From Paulinella micropora (taxonomy: Eukaryota; Cercozoa; Imbricatea; Euglyphida; Paulinellidae): a stretch of DNA of 57,500 nucleotides. The DNA is taken from positions 50,001 through 107,500 of the forward strand of contig WBZZ01006782.1 of the NCBI GenBank assembly GCA_019918135.1, in the 5' to 3' direction. The notes under the pieces were generated by a model. The model was not told the origin of the DNA, made no database searches, and saw nothing but the letters and a program-made list of their open reading frames with translations. Shown in pieces: positions 1 to 11,356 of this stretch (positions within the stretch are counted from its first letter, which is position 1; the number at the start of each line of letters is the position of its first letter). Position numbers and translations under genes: made by a program.

Positions 1-807
1 CAACTACTGCTCCTTTCTTTGTCACCCTGCTGTTGGTAATCTGTTCTGGGCTGCAGACAGGCTAAAAGAATCATGGGTGAGATATCAGTTAGAGATTTTC
101 AATTTTTTTTCTGCACTTTCTGTACAAAATGCTTTTATTAAATAGTCTCTTCGATTTCATTCACTTTCTGTACTTGTGCCAGCCTTGCATTTAAATTAAA
201 AAAATTCTGAGTCAGGACCTTATGCCCTACTTTTGCTGATTTTGGCCGGTTTGTTTGCAGGCTTAAGGTTACCTTTTTTGTAAAAAAACTTTGTACATTT
301 ACTTATAAGCATGCATAGAAAGATATTGCATAAGAATTTATTGAAGAGCATACAGGGAACATATGAAAACTGACTCTGATTCTTGGTCATGACAAGCAAC
401 CGGTGGCAGGATGGCCGGTTTTTCCTGGTCAGGTGGCGCAAATTAGTTGGGAAAAAGTGGTGGGCGACGGGAAATCGATCAAATCAAAAAATTTCTGAGT
501 GAGGGCCTTATGCCCTATTTTTGCTGATTTTGGCCGGTTTGTTTGCAGGCTTAAGGTTACCTTTTTGTAAAAAAACTTTTTACATTTAATTATAAGCATA
601 CATAGAAAGATATTACATAAAAATTTATTGAAGAGCATACAGGGAACATATGAAAACTGACTCTGATTTTTGGTCATCACAAGCACCATTTTTTTGAGGT
701 GGCAAGGTGGCCAATTTTTTCCGGTGGGGGATGTGCAAATTAGTTGGGAAAAAGCGGTGGGCGACGGGAAATCGATTGGTTTGAAGTCAGTTTTTACTAT
801 CTTTCAA
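1..807 (+). repeat. Interspersed repeat, copy A (cut by window start)
   Basis: This stretch is nearly identical and in the same orientation to 9232-9752, from its first base to the shared ending around GGTTTGAAGTCAG and TTTCAATGA. Copy A is longer because an internal unit of about 285 bp is duplicated. The 9.2-kb spacing and same orientation would fit long terminal repeats, but no retrotransposon genes lie between the copies, so a dispersed repeat family is equally possible. Confidence 0.8.
201..777 (+). repeat. Tandem duplication of a ~285-bp unit
   Basis: Two units, about 201-485 and 486-777. Each starts near TTCTGAGT, contains the same block ending in a run of ACTGACTCTGAT, and ends with AGTTGGGAAAAAG and GGGCGACGGGAAATCGAT. 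The other copy of the repeat, at 9232-9752, has only one unit. The short open frames here on the minus strand are by-products of the repeat. Confidence 0.75.
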
Positions 808-983
808 TGATTATTTCATTAAATTCAATGTTTTTACTTATAGTTTTGAAATGTACAACGGATCTATGTTTATTATGCTAACGACCACTCGCCCTCAGGA
901 GAACTGACATATGGGGCCCAAAGGGGCTGGAGTGCATTACATGACCAGAAAGGAGTACTGGGGGGGGTGTAGAGAGGGAGAAG

Positions 984-1665
984 ATGACGCCAGTAAAAGT
1001 GCCAGATGCGGATGGGTGTGTGGGTAGAACAGGAGAGCCATACCTGCGAGAGATGTGGCAGTGGCAGGAGACAGATGATAGGTGTAGAATAGATAAGTAT
1101 GTGACGGGGAAAGAGATAGTGCTAGTGTGTAGGGTGCCCAAGGTCAGAAAGGAAGAGAAGGTGTCCAAGCAGACTAGGAGACAGAGAAAGCAGAGGTGTG
1201 GAGCTGTGGTAGGGGAGGTTAGGCGAATGTTAGGTGAGGAGCATAGGTTGACAGAAGCAGAGGTGAATGATTATGATGAAATGGTGAAAGACATATATAA
1301 AAACTATGCTGCCCTGCCTGACGAGAAAGACTAAGAGATAGCAGATATAGCATACCAGGCACTCCTGCACATGGATTGCAATGTCATGTCGGATAAGCAA
1401 GTTCGGACTTTGTTGCGAGCAGTCCAGCATCCATTTCTGTCTGGCCAGAAGGTCAGCTTTGCTCTTTTGTTGTGTTCTTGTCATAGCAATTTGTGTATTC
1501 TAGTTGGTGGAAAAGAGAAAAGAACTGACTAAGGAAGTAAATTTAAAGTACGATCTCAAGGTTTCAGCAGATGGTTTATCTGCGAGTGCGAATGTCTACA
1601 CGTTTCTAACGGAGTTGGAAGCAAAATGGCTGATAAAAATGGGGGAGGGGAAGCCGATACGCTGA
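984..1665 (+). pseudogene. Decayed host gene with one short intron, unknown function
   Basis: A 116-codon open frame (984-1334) ends in TAA, but the same frame stays open from 1335 to 1451. There a GT-AG intron (1452-1503, 52 nt, phase 0) leads to a second exon open to a TGA near 1663. The product is charged (many Arg, Lys and Glu) with no family I recognise. The single internal stop in an otherwise continuous frame suggests a pseudogene or an unannotated splice. The intron matters because it shows that the host genome has introns of about 50 nt, matching one proposed inside the viral element. The true 5' end is unknown. Confidence 0.4.
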
Positions 1666-1667
1666 TG

Positions 1668-2001
1668 ATACCAGTGGGCCCAAGGGGGGGGGGGGGTGGA
1701 AGAAAAACTGGGGCAACTCTCAATTCAGTACTGTGGGCGATCAAGGTTTTTTCAGTTGATGCTGAAAAGAAATTGGTGCAGGGCTTTCCGCACCCTACAA
1801 GTCAAGAGGGGATCTTCCCTGTCCTCATTTCTAGGTGCGGGGAAGAGCTGGAGGAGCTCAACCAGTCCGCAAGTAACATAACGTGGGGGCATAAGGAGGG
1901 GGCAGAACTGCTAAGGCAGTAAGAGCGGTTGTTGCTCTAATTTCTTTTGAAGTTAGCGTAGGGGCAGTTCTTTGTTGATCTGCCCCCACGTTAACGGCAA
2001 A

Positions 2002-2063
<62 letters not shown>

Positions 2064-2299
2064 TCTCGCTTACTAGGAGAATCTATGAGGAAGCTAACAT
2101 TAGTTCGCTTCCACATAGATTTTCCCAAATCTTTCTCTCTATCTCTCTCTCTCTCTCTTTCCGTTAAGTTATTAACAATAAAACACTCTCCTTTTAAGTT
2201 ATTCGTAATACAGTGTGAGTAAATTTGTCACTTTTGTGACTTTATTAATAATTGAATTAGTTTTATTTATCACTATTGATATAAATTTTTATTAATAAC
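1668..2299. other. Non-coding stretch with a 55-T run
   Basis: Apart from a frame of 98 codons that looks fortuitous, this region holds a G-run (1686-1696), an uninterrupted poly-T tract at 2006-2060, a (CT)n tract near 2138-2158, and a short inverted repeat between about 2081 and 2130 (AATCTATG paired with CATAGATT). I see no gene. Confidence 0.6.
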
Positions 2300-3950
2300 T
2301 TGTAGGTGAGCTTTTAGCTTACCTGGAGAAGCTCGAAAATAATGGATGGACATCCCCGGACACCGGCCGCCATTATAAGGTTAAACTTTTTGTGACCGGG
2401 GACATGAAGTGGCTGCTTTCATGCACCGGGCATAAATTTAAGCAGCCTCTTCCGATAACGCTTGTTTTTTGGGCACATGCCATTCAGACGATAGAGCAGA
2501 TTTAGAGGTAGAGTGGGGTGTGACTAGAAAGAGCACGGATGATGCATCACAACCCGGAAAAAAACATGCACAATCACTTTTCCATTTCCGAATCGTCCCA
2601 CTTGAAAGACACATCCCCGACTTGCTGCACATGATGTTGCGTGTGTGCGGCCGCATGACATATTACATTATACGAGAGACTCATGATTTTGACAGGAAAG
2701 CCTCGTGTCCCTTGGAGCCTGGACATTCCGCCTGATTCCCCGTAAGCGTCCCTTGACGCAAGACTCACGCAGTTCAAAGCTGAACTTGCAGGTACAACCG
2801 GTAGGAATGGCAAGGTTATTTCCGGTTTTAAATATCGGTACAATGCTGACAAAAAAGATCATGAATGGACAGGTCTTGATCGCGAGGTAGCGCTGCGTCG
2901 TTTTATGACGGAAATTTACGAAGACAATTTGAATTTTGAAAATATTTTCTGCCCGGGCCGCTGGAAAAATATTAAGACTTTTTGCGCGGGCTGGTGGACT
3001 CAATTTTGCAAAATCAACAATCCTCGTATTTTCACGCATGCGGAAGCGGATTTGTGGCAAAAACAAACTCGTTCTTTGTTCCTTGAACTCACTTCCATGA
3101 AATATCAAGGCCCCCCTCATCCTTGAAAGTTTCATCGAGGATGGGACTTGGTATTTGAAGTCACCGGGTAGAAGCGGTGAACCAAACGATATTGTTTACT
3201 GGCGGGAGGATGGGAAGGAAGTGAGGAGAGGTGAGAATGGGCCCGTTATTCGCCGGAAGGATGTATATCCTTACGGCCCACTTTCGATCCTGACTTCATT
3301 ACTCCATACGTGTATCTTACCGTTAATCATATCGCATTTTTTTTGAAGGCTCGCGGAACTATTTACCCAGGCTGGTTTTCTTGCCAGTCGCTAGAGCTGG
3401 TGAACAACATGCATTCACAGCGTTTTTTCAAGCGTATTGCTGTTGACATTCAAGACAACAAAAAAAATTGATTTTTCTGTTTTGGTTGGAATTTCAGTTT
3501 TGGTTGGAATTTTGATTTTGGGTGAAAATTTGAATTTTTCAAATTAACGGCTATATTCGTCCGCAAAATATCGTAAATTTTCGCGAAATGTTACCGTTAA
3601 ATTTGAAAATTTGAATTTTTGTCGCAAAAATGAAAAACTGTCACAAAAATGAAAATCTTACACAAAAATGAAAAACTAATTTTTGTTGTTGTCTTGAATG
3701 TCAACAGCAATAACACTCGTCGCGATACGTGGATGTTAGAGCTTTTACAGGCTAACTATCGCATCAAAGAGCTCCAGTTCCGGGGGTACAAGAAAAAGGA
3801 CTACAAGTTCCGTTGCTCAAGTTGTGCTAATTACTATTAATATGTGTACAAAAAACCTTTTCAGAAACATGAAGAAGAGTGCCGCGTTGCAGCAGAAGTT
3901 GACTTAGACCTTCTCATCGGTCTTAGCAAGGAGAGGATGTGGGCGGATGA
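2300..3950 (+). pseudogene. Decayed transposon-like gene
   Basis: Protein-like segments occur in successive plus frames: a segment with VTGDMKWLL (about 2390-2415), one with RHIPDLLHMMLRVCGR (about 2605-2655), one with DREVALRRFMTEIYEDN (about 2880-2930), one with HIAFFLKARGTIYPGWFS (about 3320-3390), and a Cys-rich tail near 3740-3870. The GDMK and PDLLHMMLR blocks resemble a protein family widespread in animal and protist genomes that I associate with mobile elements, though I cannot name it firmly. Frames change several times and stops interrupt it, so it is not functional. A 276-bp inverted-repeat insert (3436-3711) splits the 3' part. Intron-exon structure could explain some frame changes. 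Confidence 0.45.
3436..3711. repeat. Long inverted-repeat insert (MITE-like hairpin)
   Basis: The 42-nt arms 3436-3477 and 3670-3711 are inverted copies with 3 mismatches (each begins ATTGCTGTTGACATTC read outward-in). Pairing continues inside, with TTAACGG against CCGTTAA and AAATTTGAA blocks. The whole unit can fold as one hairpin. It sits inside the decayed transposon-like gene. No transposase is encoded, so it would be non-autonomous. Confidence 0.65.
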
Positions 3951-4145
3951 GGATTTTTTTTTATTAATGAATTTATTCAAGTATTAATACAATTTCATTA
4001 TTATTAATATTAAACCGGCCTCCGTGTATAAAAGTTAAGTAGTTATAATAAAACTTTTCATTAATATATAATAATTCCTAGCAACTAAACCCAAAAATGT
4101 CTTATTGTTAAAAATCGATTTTGCAGTTGATGCTGAAGCCAGCGA
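3951..4145. other. AT-rich non-coding stretch
   Basis: AT-rich sequence with a long run of AT codons in all frames and a TATAAAA-like string near 4027. No gene is visible. Confidence 0.5.
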
Positions 4146-4167
4146 GACCTAAACAACAACAAAAAAA

Positions 4168-4171
<4 letters not shown>

Positions 4172-4216
<45 letters not shown>
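4172..4216. repeat. (GA)n microsatellite
   Basis: A perfect GA dinucleotide run follows an A-run. The translated Ser-Leu and Arg-Glu repeats here are artefacts. Confidence 0.9.
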
Positions 4217-4220
<4 letters not shown>

Positions 4221-4249
4221 AGACAAGCTTCTCACGGGCTGACGGGCCC

Positions 4250-5349
4250 TAGCGCTGCACGCAGCACCAAGGTGCCAGCCCGAACGCGTGGAAGAGCACG
4301 GGCCGGGGCGGGCGCACTGGATCTGAGGCCGCTTGCGCTTGAGGCCGCGGGTCCAAATTGGCGCCCCTAGACAGGGGTCGCCCGCGACGCTTGGTGCCAG
4401 CAGTGGGGTTTGCCACCTTCCATTCATGGAGGCAACCCGAGCAGAGGTGCGCACACGTAGCTGGTGGGGTGGGTGCAGGCGGGGCGGGCGGGGCTGCAGG
4501 CTCAACCTGTGTGTGTACGTTGATATGTATGTATGCATGCATGTATGTATGTATGAATGCATGGATGACCTGCTGGGGTTCCTCGTCTTCGTCGGTGTCG
4601 ACCGCCACATCGATCTGCAGATCGATGTGGTGGTCGAGCACTAGGCGGGGTGTCCAGGGCTCTTCCTCCTCCCCCTCCCCCTCCCTCCCCCTCCCCCACC
4701 CCCTCCCTCCCTCTTATCCTCCGCTTTTCCTTGCTACGTCTATTCATGCCTTCATATTTTTTTTCTCACTCTCTACCTCCTCGTCGTACACATTGAAAAT
4801 GATGCCTGGCGGCGGCTCAAGCACAAACCAACCCCCCCCCCCCCCCCCCTTGCTCCGCCCCGCTATTCTCCACGCTATTCCTACTCCCACTTAAGGTGAG
4901 CTTACATTTTTCCACCATCACCTCACCCTGCCTAACCCTAGCCTCAAACTGCTTCAAGCGAGCCTGCACATGCTCCTTGAGCCTAAAATTCCGTTTCTGC
5001 TTTGGTAGCAGTCCTGTGGGGAGAGGAACTGTAGCAGTCCTGTGGGGAGAGGAACTGAAGTGCGCGGCCCATGGGGATGGGGCCGGCTGTTATCATCCTC
5101 TCCCGTCTAACACCCGGAATGGTCGGACCAAACAAAATGTCATAGGGCTCGGTGGAGCGGATGTAGGAGTTGTGGAATGGCTTTCGCCAATCGGTGCCGC
5201 CATCGGTGTTGAGCAGGAACCAGCCCTTCTCGCCGTCGCGGCCAGAGGGCAGGCGCAGCACGATGCGCCACCAGGGCCCCTCTGTCCCCTGCTCTTGTTC
5301 GTCCTACAAGGTGGGGGGGGGGGGGGGGGTGAGGGGTGTTGTCAAGAGG

Positions 5350-5383
<34 letters not shown>

Positions 5384-6430
5384 AGGCGACCCAAAAAAAG
5401 ATAAACACCTTGTGGTACCCCGGCCTAAACCGGGGTACGTTGATGACGGAGTGATGAAGTGCCAGCACCCGCCATTGACGCACCCAACGGAAAGTAGCCA
5501 CCAAGCAGAACTTCTGGGATTGCTCCTAAAAGAAGAAGAAGAAGAAGAAGAAGAAGAAGAAAAAGAAGAAGAAGAAGAAGAAGAAGAAGAAGAAGAAGAA
5601 GAAGAAGAAGAAGAAGAAGAAGAAGAAGAAGAAGAAGAAGAAGAAGAAGAAGAAGAATGAAAAAAGAAAAAAATGAAAAAAAAGAAAGAAAAAAAAGGGG
5701 GGGGGGGGGGAGGACCTCCTCAGCCTCTGTACCTTTTCGACGACGTGGTCTTTATCTTTCAGGATGGTCGCCACCTTCCGCAGTTCGGACTTGTACGCGG
5801 TGAGGACGCTCACGTCCATCTCTACACTAGGTGGCTGTCCGGTGATTGCAGACGCGATGTTGTGCAAGTCCGGGAACCCCACCACCATAACACCCCGGAA
5901 GGGCAGTGACGGTTCGTCACTCACCGTGTCATGCACGATGATCGCGCCCGTGCCCTCAAAGAGGGCACGGACGGTACTGGGGGGATGGTCGAAATCGAAC
6001 CTGACCTCAAAGTCAAGATTGCTTTTCGCACCCCGCCAGAGAGTAATGGCAGATAGGACTTGCTGGCCTAGGGCACGACGTGCCAGGGCTACTGGGGTTT
6101 GCCGGGGGAGCAAAAACACGTCTTGGTAGCTACTAAATTTGCTTTTGGGCCTCATGCCAGGTCTGGGGGGGTGGTGCCACGTTGTGGGGGGAGACCACCC
6201 TACGTTTGGGGCGGAGGGGGGGGCGGGACCCCCCCCACCCCAACGTGCTGGGGCCAGGCAGCATAGACCACGCGGCGCAAGGTGACCGCGTATTCTTCAC
6301 CACGGACTGCGGCAGGCCACCCCACATTCCACCCCTCCACTATGTCAGTGAGCTGACGCTCTGACATAAGGTCAGCGAAGTGGGGAGGGCCAAAGACGGG
6401 GGGGTCGACAAAAGGAAGCGCAGCTTGCAT
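4250..6430 (-). CDS. Host multi-exon gene of unknown function
   Basis: Several minus-strand coding segments have plausible splice sites. Exon 1 starts at an ATG at 6428-6430 and runs to about 6250. Exon 2 runs from about 6132 to 5733, with an AAAAG/GT donor. Exon 3 runs from about 5520 to 5409, with a CAAG/GTG donor. Exon 4 starts at 5303 after a TTGTAG acceptor and continues to about 4990. A further segment at about 4641-4250 includes an acidic DTDEDEEPQQ stretch before another possible donor. Exon 2 has ordinary globular composition (hydrophobic and charged, about 130 residues). Introns are full of microsatellites, G-runs and an AAG run. I do not recognise the protein. Exon limits are approximate and no full reading frame was proven. 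Confidence 0.45.
4514..4562. repeat. (ATGT/ATGC)n microsatellite
   Basis: A run of GTATGTATGCATGCATGT-type tetranucleotides, read as His-Thr-Tyr repeats in artefactual frames. It lies in a probable intron of the minus-strand host gene. Confidence 0.7.
5349..5381. repeat. (GA)n microsatellite next to a G-run
   Basis: A GA repeat follows a run of about 18 G at 5311-5329. It lies in the presumed intron between exons 3 and 4 of the minus-strand host gene. Confidence 0.8.
5529..5657. repeat. (AAG)n trinucleotide run, ~43 units
   Basis: An almost perfect AAG run with one AAA interruption near 5560. It gives long poly-Glu (plus) and poly-Phe (minus) frames that are not credible proteins. It lies in a probable intron between exons 2 and 3 of the host gene. 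Confidence 0.95.
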
Positions 6431-6439
6431 GTAGAAACC

Positions 6440-7530
6440 CTCAAGAAAAAAAAAATTATCATCAGATTCCAAGAGCACATCATATACAACAAGAACAAAC
6501 AGAAAAGCAAAAAAGACTGCACATAGCACAGAGGTGAATGTGAACAAGGAGAGAGACACAAAAAGTTTAAACAAAAAAAATTGATAAATACAAGCATTCA
6601 TGTCGTGAGTGGCAACGGAAAACGTGAAGAAAAATGTGAATTGAAGGGGGGATTACTTGGGGGACATGTAAATACAATGTAGGAACACAGGGCAAGGCAA
6701 GGGGAAAGGTATTTGATACAAACACATAAAATAGTTGTTGAAAAAAAAAGTGCACAGACAGATAAGGAAAACAAAGCTTTACCAGGACAAGGAAAACAAA
6801 CATAAAAACACACGTTTTGTGCATGTTCAAGACAGCCAACATGTAAGCTAGGAGAAAACAATGAAAAGAGGTATAGGATACATTTCACAGTGCCAAGTAG
6901 GGCAAACAGTAACGACATTTCACAACCCCCTCTCACAGCGAAAACAAACACACCAATCATGCACACAAGCATTTTTCAATCACACAACATGCATACAACA
7001 ACAATACACAAAAATTTGCAATAAAACAACATGTAGGGACAACAAAAGGGACGAAAACAAAATGGCGGACAGCAACAGGAGGCAGCAACTTTATGGTGTC
7101 CGTTATAGGGAAAAAATCACATGCACACACAAATTTCTATGCAAAAGTGGATAAACACAGTATAGGAACATGTGAGAACACAAAACACAGCAAGGTATAG
7201 TGTGTAGGCAACAGAAGGGAAGAAAAACAAGATGGTGGGAAGCATTTCCAAAAAAAGCACGTAACACAAGCAAACACATGCAATTTTGCAAGTACAAAAC
7301 AAATTGGTAGGGAACCGTATGGTATGGTGTGGGAAGCCAGAATGTACAAAAACATTTGAATTTAGTACAGTAGACACAATAAAAACACAAGACAAAAAGC
7401 ACACAACCCGACTTTGCTCAAAAAAAAATCAAAAACTTGTTTTGGACAAATCAATGCCCCTTCTGTGAAGACGGCCCGGAGGGAATGTGGCAATTTTTGG
7501 ACAAATGTGACGCAAAATACGCAAAACCCG
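6440..7530. other. A-rich stretch without a clear gene
   Basis: The plus strand is A-rich with many CACA and ACAAAA strings. Short fragments around 7050-7090 and 7440-7530 look weakly protein-like (for example CPFCEDGPEGMWQFLD), but no frame is long or convincing. The long hydrophobic minus-strand frames reflect T-rich composition. Confidence 0.4.
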
Positions 7531-7532
7531 GA

Positions 7533-7563
7533 ATCCATCCATCCATCCATCCATCCATCCATC
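7533..7563. repeat. (ATCC)n microsatellite
   Basis: Seven or more ATCC units, followed by CTAT and CTAC tetranucleotide runs to about 7610. Confidence 0.9.
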
Positions 7564-9231
7564 TCTTCTCTCTATCTATCTACCTACCTATCTCTTACCT
7601 ACCTACCTATTTTGTTCATACGTGTATATGTATATGTATATGTGTGTTCGCATGTGCAATCCTGTCATTGCAACCGAGGTCAGTTACTGCTTATCTATCT
7701 ATATATCTATCCATTTAACAAACAACTTTGCTGACGTCGTTCATTAAAACTACTAAATTTTTTTCAAGCTAATTAAAGTAGTTTAAAAATGATCATGCAA
7801 ACTTTAATAATACATGCTTCAATTAAAATCAATTTAAAAGAGCACTTAATTTTGTTTTTCAGGTTTAAAAAAACATATGTTGTGACCCCGTACACAACTT
7901 GAAACTAGTTTGAATGGCCATCATGTACTCTGCCATATGTAAATTTGGTCCTCACAACACAAAGTCGTGGTAAGATCATTTTAACTCAAATTATAGTCAT
8001 GATATTAAAACTTGATTCAGATGTAACTAAATAGTCACCTTACAGTATTTCAATCAGATTCAGATTTAATGTTAAGGTAGTAGTTTTGACGACTTGAATG
8101 AAGTGTTACAGTGAATCAATATTTAATAATATAAAGTGACTGTCTAACGACATAAAGAATGTGGAATACCTAATGTAGAAGGGACTCAGAGTTCGTACTC
8201 TCCAAGCTAAGAATAACAGACAGATCGGAACATAGAGTATGCCACATATCTAGGTTCTAGTAGTCGGTATAATCATTAAATATTTCACAGCAAGTAATCT
8301 CATTTAATATTCAAGATTTTGAGGTGCTGTTTGCACAGAGTTCAATGTTTGTATTGGGAATGATCTGTCCCTGACTAAGCTTTTCAGTTCATTTAAGTTA
8401 TTGCTGTGATCTGGGGGTATGTTCTGAATCTTGAAAAACTAGTTTTCGACCTATGTTTTCCCAGTTTTTATTTTTCACCTTGCTTCTATGTAAAAACCCT
8501 TTAGCATGATTACTCAACATAACATTTCAATTTAGTTGTGCACTTGTGCATAAAAATGAGTGTATTGTGCATCATACAAACAGCATTTTCCGTTAGAAAA
8601 CACCATATTTCCTATGTTCCGAAATGGAAACTTTTCAGTTGAAAACAAGGATTTCAAACACTGGTAAGATAATGTTTTCTGATGAAAACACTTGTGTCAT
8701 GCTTGCTTTTGCTTGAAACAACGTGGTTTGAACACACACTCGCTGTCAGCAGATGAACTTCCGACATGATTTTGGTGGCGCCGGCCCGTGCATTTCTGTG
8801 GCAATATTTAACAAGATCATGCCAATTCCCGGAGAGGAAACCATAAAAATTTCCAAAAAATATTTGAACAAACAGGCCTATCGACATACGTAGCATTTGA
8901 AGTGAATGCAGCACTATTTTTTTTTATTTGACTGTTTTTGCGGGGTCGAGATTGATAAAAGTCATGTCTAGAGAGAGTGTTTTGTGTTTTTTTCCTGTGT
9001 GTTTCTCATGCATACTTTCACGTCCCGTGGTATTGTACATTCATTCCAAATATGTGTCAATGCTGTCTACAAAATGTTGTTAACTTATCTGCAGCATGTG
9101 TTGTTCTTTCTTGAGAGAAACCATTTTTTGCACCTGTCTTGTATCGCTCCTAAATGTGTTGTGTGTGCTTTTCTGGGAATGTAATGTGCTGAATCTATTC
9201 ACAATCACATGGTCTTTGTTTTGTATATGTT
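7564..9231. other. AT-rich non-coding stretch
   Basis: AT-rich DNA with no frame I trust. It shows no similarity to the rest of the window apart from running into repeat copy B. Confidence 0.5.
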
Positions 9232-9752
9232 CAACTACTGCTCCTTTCTTTGTCACCCTGCTGTTGGTGATCTGTTCTGGGCTGCAGACAAGCTAAAAGA
9301 ATCATGGGTGAGATATCAGTTAGAGATTTTCAATTTTTTTTCTGCACTTTCTGTATAAAATGCTTTTATTAAATAGTCTCTTCGATTTCATTCACTTTCT
9401 GTACTTGTGCAGGCCTTGCATTTAAATAAAAAAAATTCTGAGTGAGGGCCTTATGCACTACTTTTGCTGATTTTGGCCGGTTTGTTTGCAGGCTTAAGGT
9501 TACTTTTTTTGCAAAAAAACTTTGTACATTTACTTATAAGCATACATAGAAAGATATTATACAAAAATTTATTGAAGAGCATACAGGGAACATATGAAAA
9601 CTGACTCTGATTTTTAGTTATCACAAGCACAATTTTTTGAGATTGCAATGTGGTTAGTTTTTTCAGGTGGGGGTGTGCAAATTAGTTGGGAAAAAGCGGT
9701 GGGCGACGGGAATTTGATTGGTTTGAAGTCAGTTTTGACTATTTTTCAATGA
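9232..9752 (+). repeat. Interspersed repeat, copy B
   Basis: It matches 1-807 base for base over most of its length, with scattered substitutions and only one copy of the internal ~285-bp unit. It may include more to the left: copy A is cut by the window edge, so the 5' boundary of the repeat cannot be seen. Confidence 0.8.
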
Positions 9753-10978
9753 TGGTTTCGTAATATGTTATTCTATCACTTTCTTTATGAATATGTATAA
9801 TATCTATTGAATAAAATTACATATTGCATTCTATTTTTTTTTTGAATTCTACCGACTATTTTACTACGGGAGAATCTACATATGATTATACTGATACCGG
9901 GTGGGCCTGCATAATCCCCTCTCCCCCTCGAGCGTGCGCTCGTCAGGGTGCGCGAGAAGTCGAGTTAAGACCAGCAGGCCGAAGCAACTTTATTCCCATA
10001 GAATTATCAATTCAGTTTTAGACAAGTAGTAAGTTAGACAGATGCAATCAATTGCATTTTTGTCACTATTAGTAATACTTTATTTCAGTCCTGAACTTTA
10101 GTATATCCATAGGTGACTATTATCTTTATTGAGTATATAATTCATCTGAAAGTTATTTATCTGGAATTTCATGTTTTGAGTAGTGACGTGTGGTTCCAGT
10201 TTTGAGTAGTGACGTGTCACTTTTCCTTCCTTTCACCAAAGGGCAATGACTGATTAACGATTGTCTCTGCATTCAGACTTGTCTCTTTATTCATACTGTC
10301 ACCCGACCGGACACTTGGCTTCACCGCCAAGAACCCTACTAACCTCTGTATGAACCGCAAAGCATTAACTGCTTAAAGGTTATAAAGCCTTGATTGCAAT
10401 TGGCTCGGGGTTCAGTCGGAAGTCCGCACAACGAGACAGAGACAGTGACTTTCTCAGTAGATCTTAAACTGACATTTCCACAAAACTGAGAAAGGAACAG
10501 TCTTGCACGAAAAGAGGAAAAGCTTCACCTAGTGAAAAGGTGAGTACAGAGATATCAGAGCAGAGTGACAGAGAGCACGAGTCCACTCGGTTTCAAAGTT
10601 TGTTGCTCTGATTGAAAGCTGTCTACCATGACCTCAATCGAGATAGCGCTGCCTGACAGCGAAAGTGAACGTGAAAAGGGCAAAGAGGACCACATTTTAT
10701 AAAATCTCACACAGTAGGACTTAGCGTTAAGGTCGATGGGGTCATAGGTACAAGAAGGTAGACACATACGTACATTCAGCTAGATTATGTCAGCAGTCGA
10801 ATAATTTTTCTTTCTCTTCTCTTACGTCTAATGGATAGACAGATAATAAAAGAATGGTTCAGTTTAATGAGAGATTGAGAACGGATAGAGCAGTGGGATA
10901 GAGTAGCGTCTCACTTCGTGTGTGATTAGTATAGGTTCTCTCTCTCTCAAAAAGAGCTAAGGAGCAATTGAAAAGAGC
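9753..10978. other. Left flank of the viral insertion, no clear gene
   Basis: It contains an 18-bp direct repeat (TTTTGAGTAGTGACGTGT at 10174-10191 and 10200-10217) and a purine-rich tract near 10440-10600. No convincing coding frame was found. It ends at the 6-bp target duplication. Confidence 0.5.
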
Positions 10979-10984
10979 CATGAT
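10979..10984. repeat. Target site duplication, left copy (CATGAT)
   Basis: CATGAT here is repeated at 31897-31902, immediately outside the inverted repeats. A 6-bp duplication is the known hallmark of Polinton/Maverick-type integration by a retroviral-like integrase. Confidence 0.8.
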
Positions 10985-11290
10985 AGTAGTATAACATGAA
11001 ATCTAGGATGGTCGTTTTTTCGTGCCTCAAAACAACCTCCTAGATTTCATTTCTCTTCGCCTATTGCTAGTTTAAACTATCAATACTAAGCGTCAAAACA
11101 GCAAAATAAAAAATCAAAATTTCAATCAACACAAGCAAACAAAATAAAGAAATCTCTCTTACTCTTAATCTCGCTTTTAAATAAAAATAAAAATCAAGCA
11201 AAAATTTTTTCCGCTTTACTTTTACTTTAAAATAAAAACGAAATCAACAGGAGAGCACAAAACACCCTAAAGAGCCCTCCGCACGAGCAC
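10985..11290 (+). repeat. Left terminal inverted repeat
   Basis: 306 bp, matching the reverse complement of 31591-31895 with few mismatches. It begins AGTAGTATAACATGAAATC and ends GAGCCCTCCGCACGAGCAC. It is non-coding and very AT-rich inside. In protein-primed replication the terminus would be the origin where the primer protein is attached (known for the polymerase family, inferred here). Confidence 0.93.
10996..11050 (+). other. Subterminal hairpin inside left TIR
   Basis: A perfect 13-bp inverted repeat: ATGAAATCTAGGA (10996-11008) and TCCTAGATTTCAT (11038-11050), only 11 bp from the end of the element. The same structure is in the right TIR. It could be an integrase or terminal-protein recognition structure. 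The function is inferred. Confidence 0.8.
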
Positions 11291-11356
11291 AAAGGAAATA
11301 ATTACTATTTTTTATATTATCATTTAAGCTTTAATAAAAAAATAGGTTAATATACA

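Noticed and set aside
4896..5660. A 254-codon plus-strand frame ending in a long Glu run
   Set aside because: Its end is translated AAG microsatellite, and the start overlaps minus-strand exons with better composition.
5526..6155. A 209-codon minus-strand frame ending in a Phe run
   Set aside because: Only 6132-5733 looks like exon. The rest is intron and AAG repeat, so I kept it as part of the host gene.
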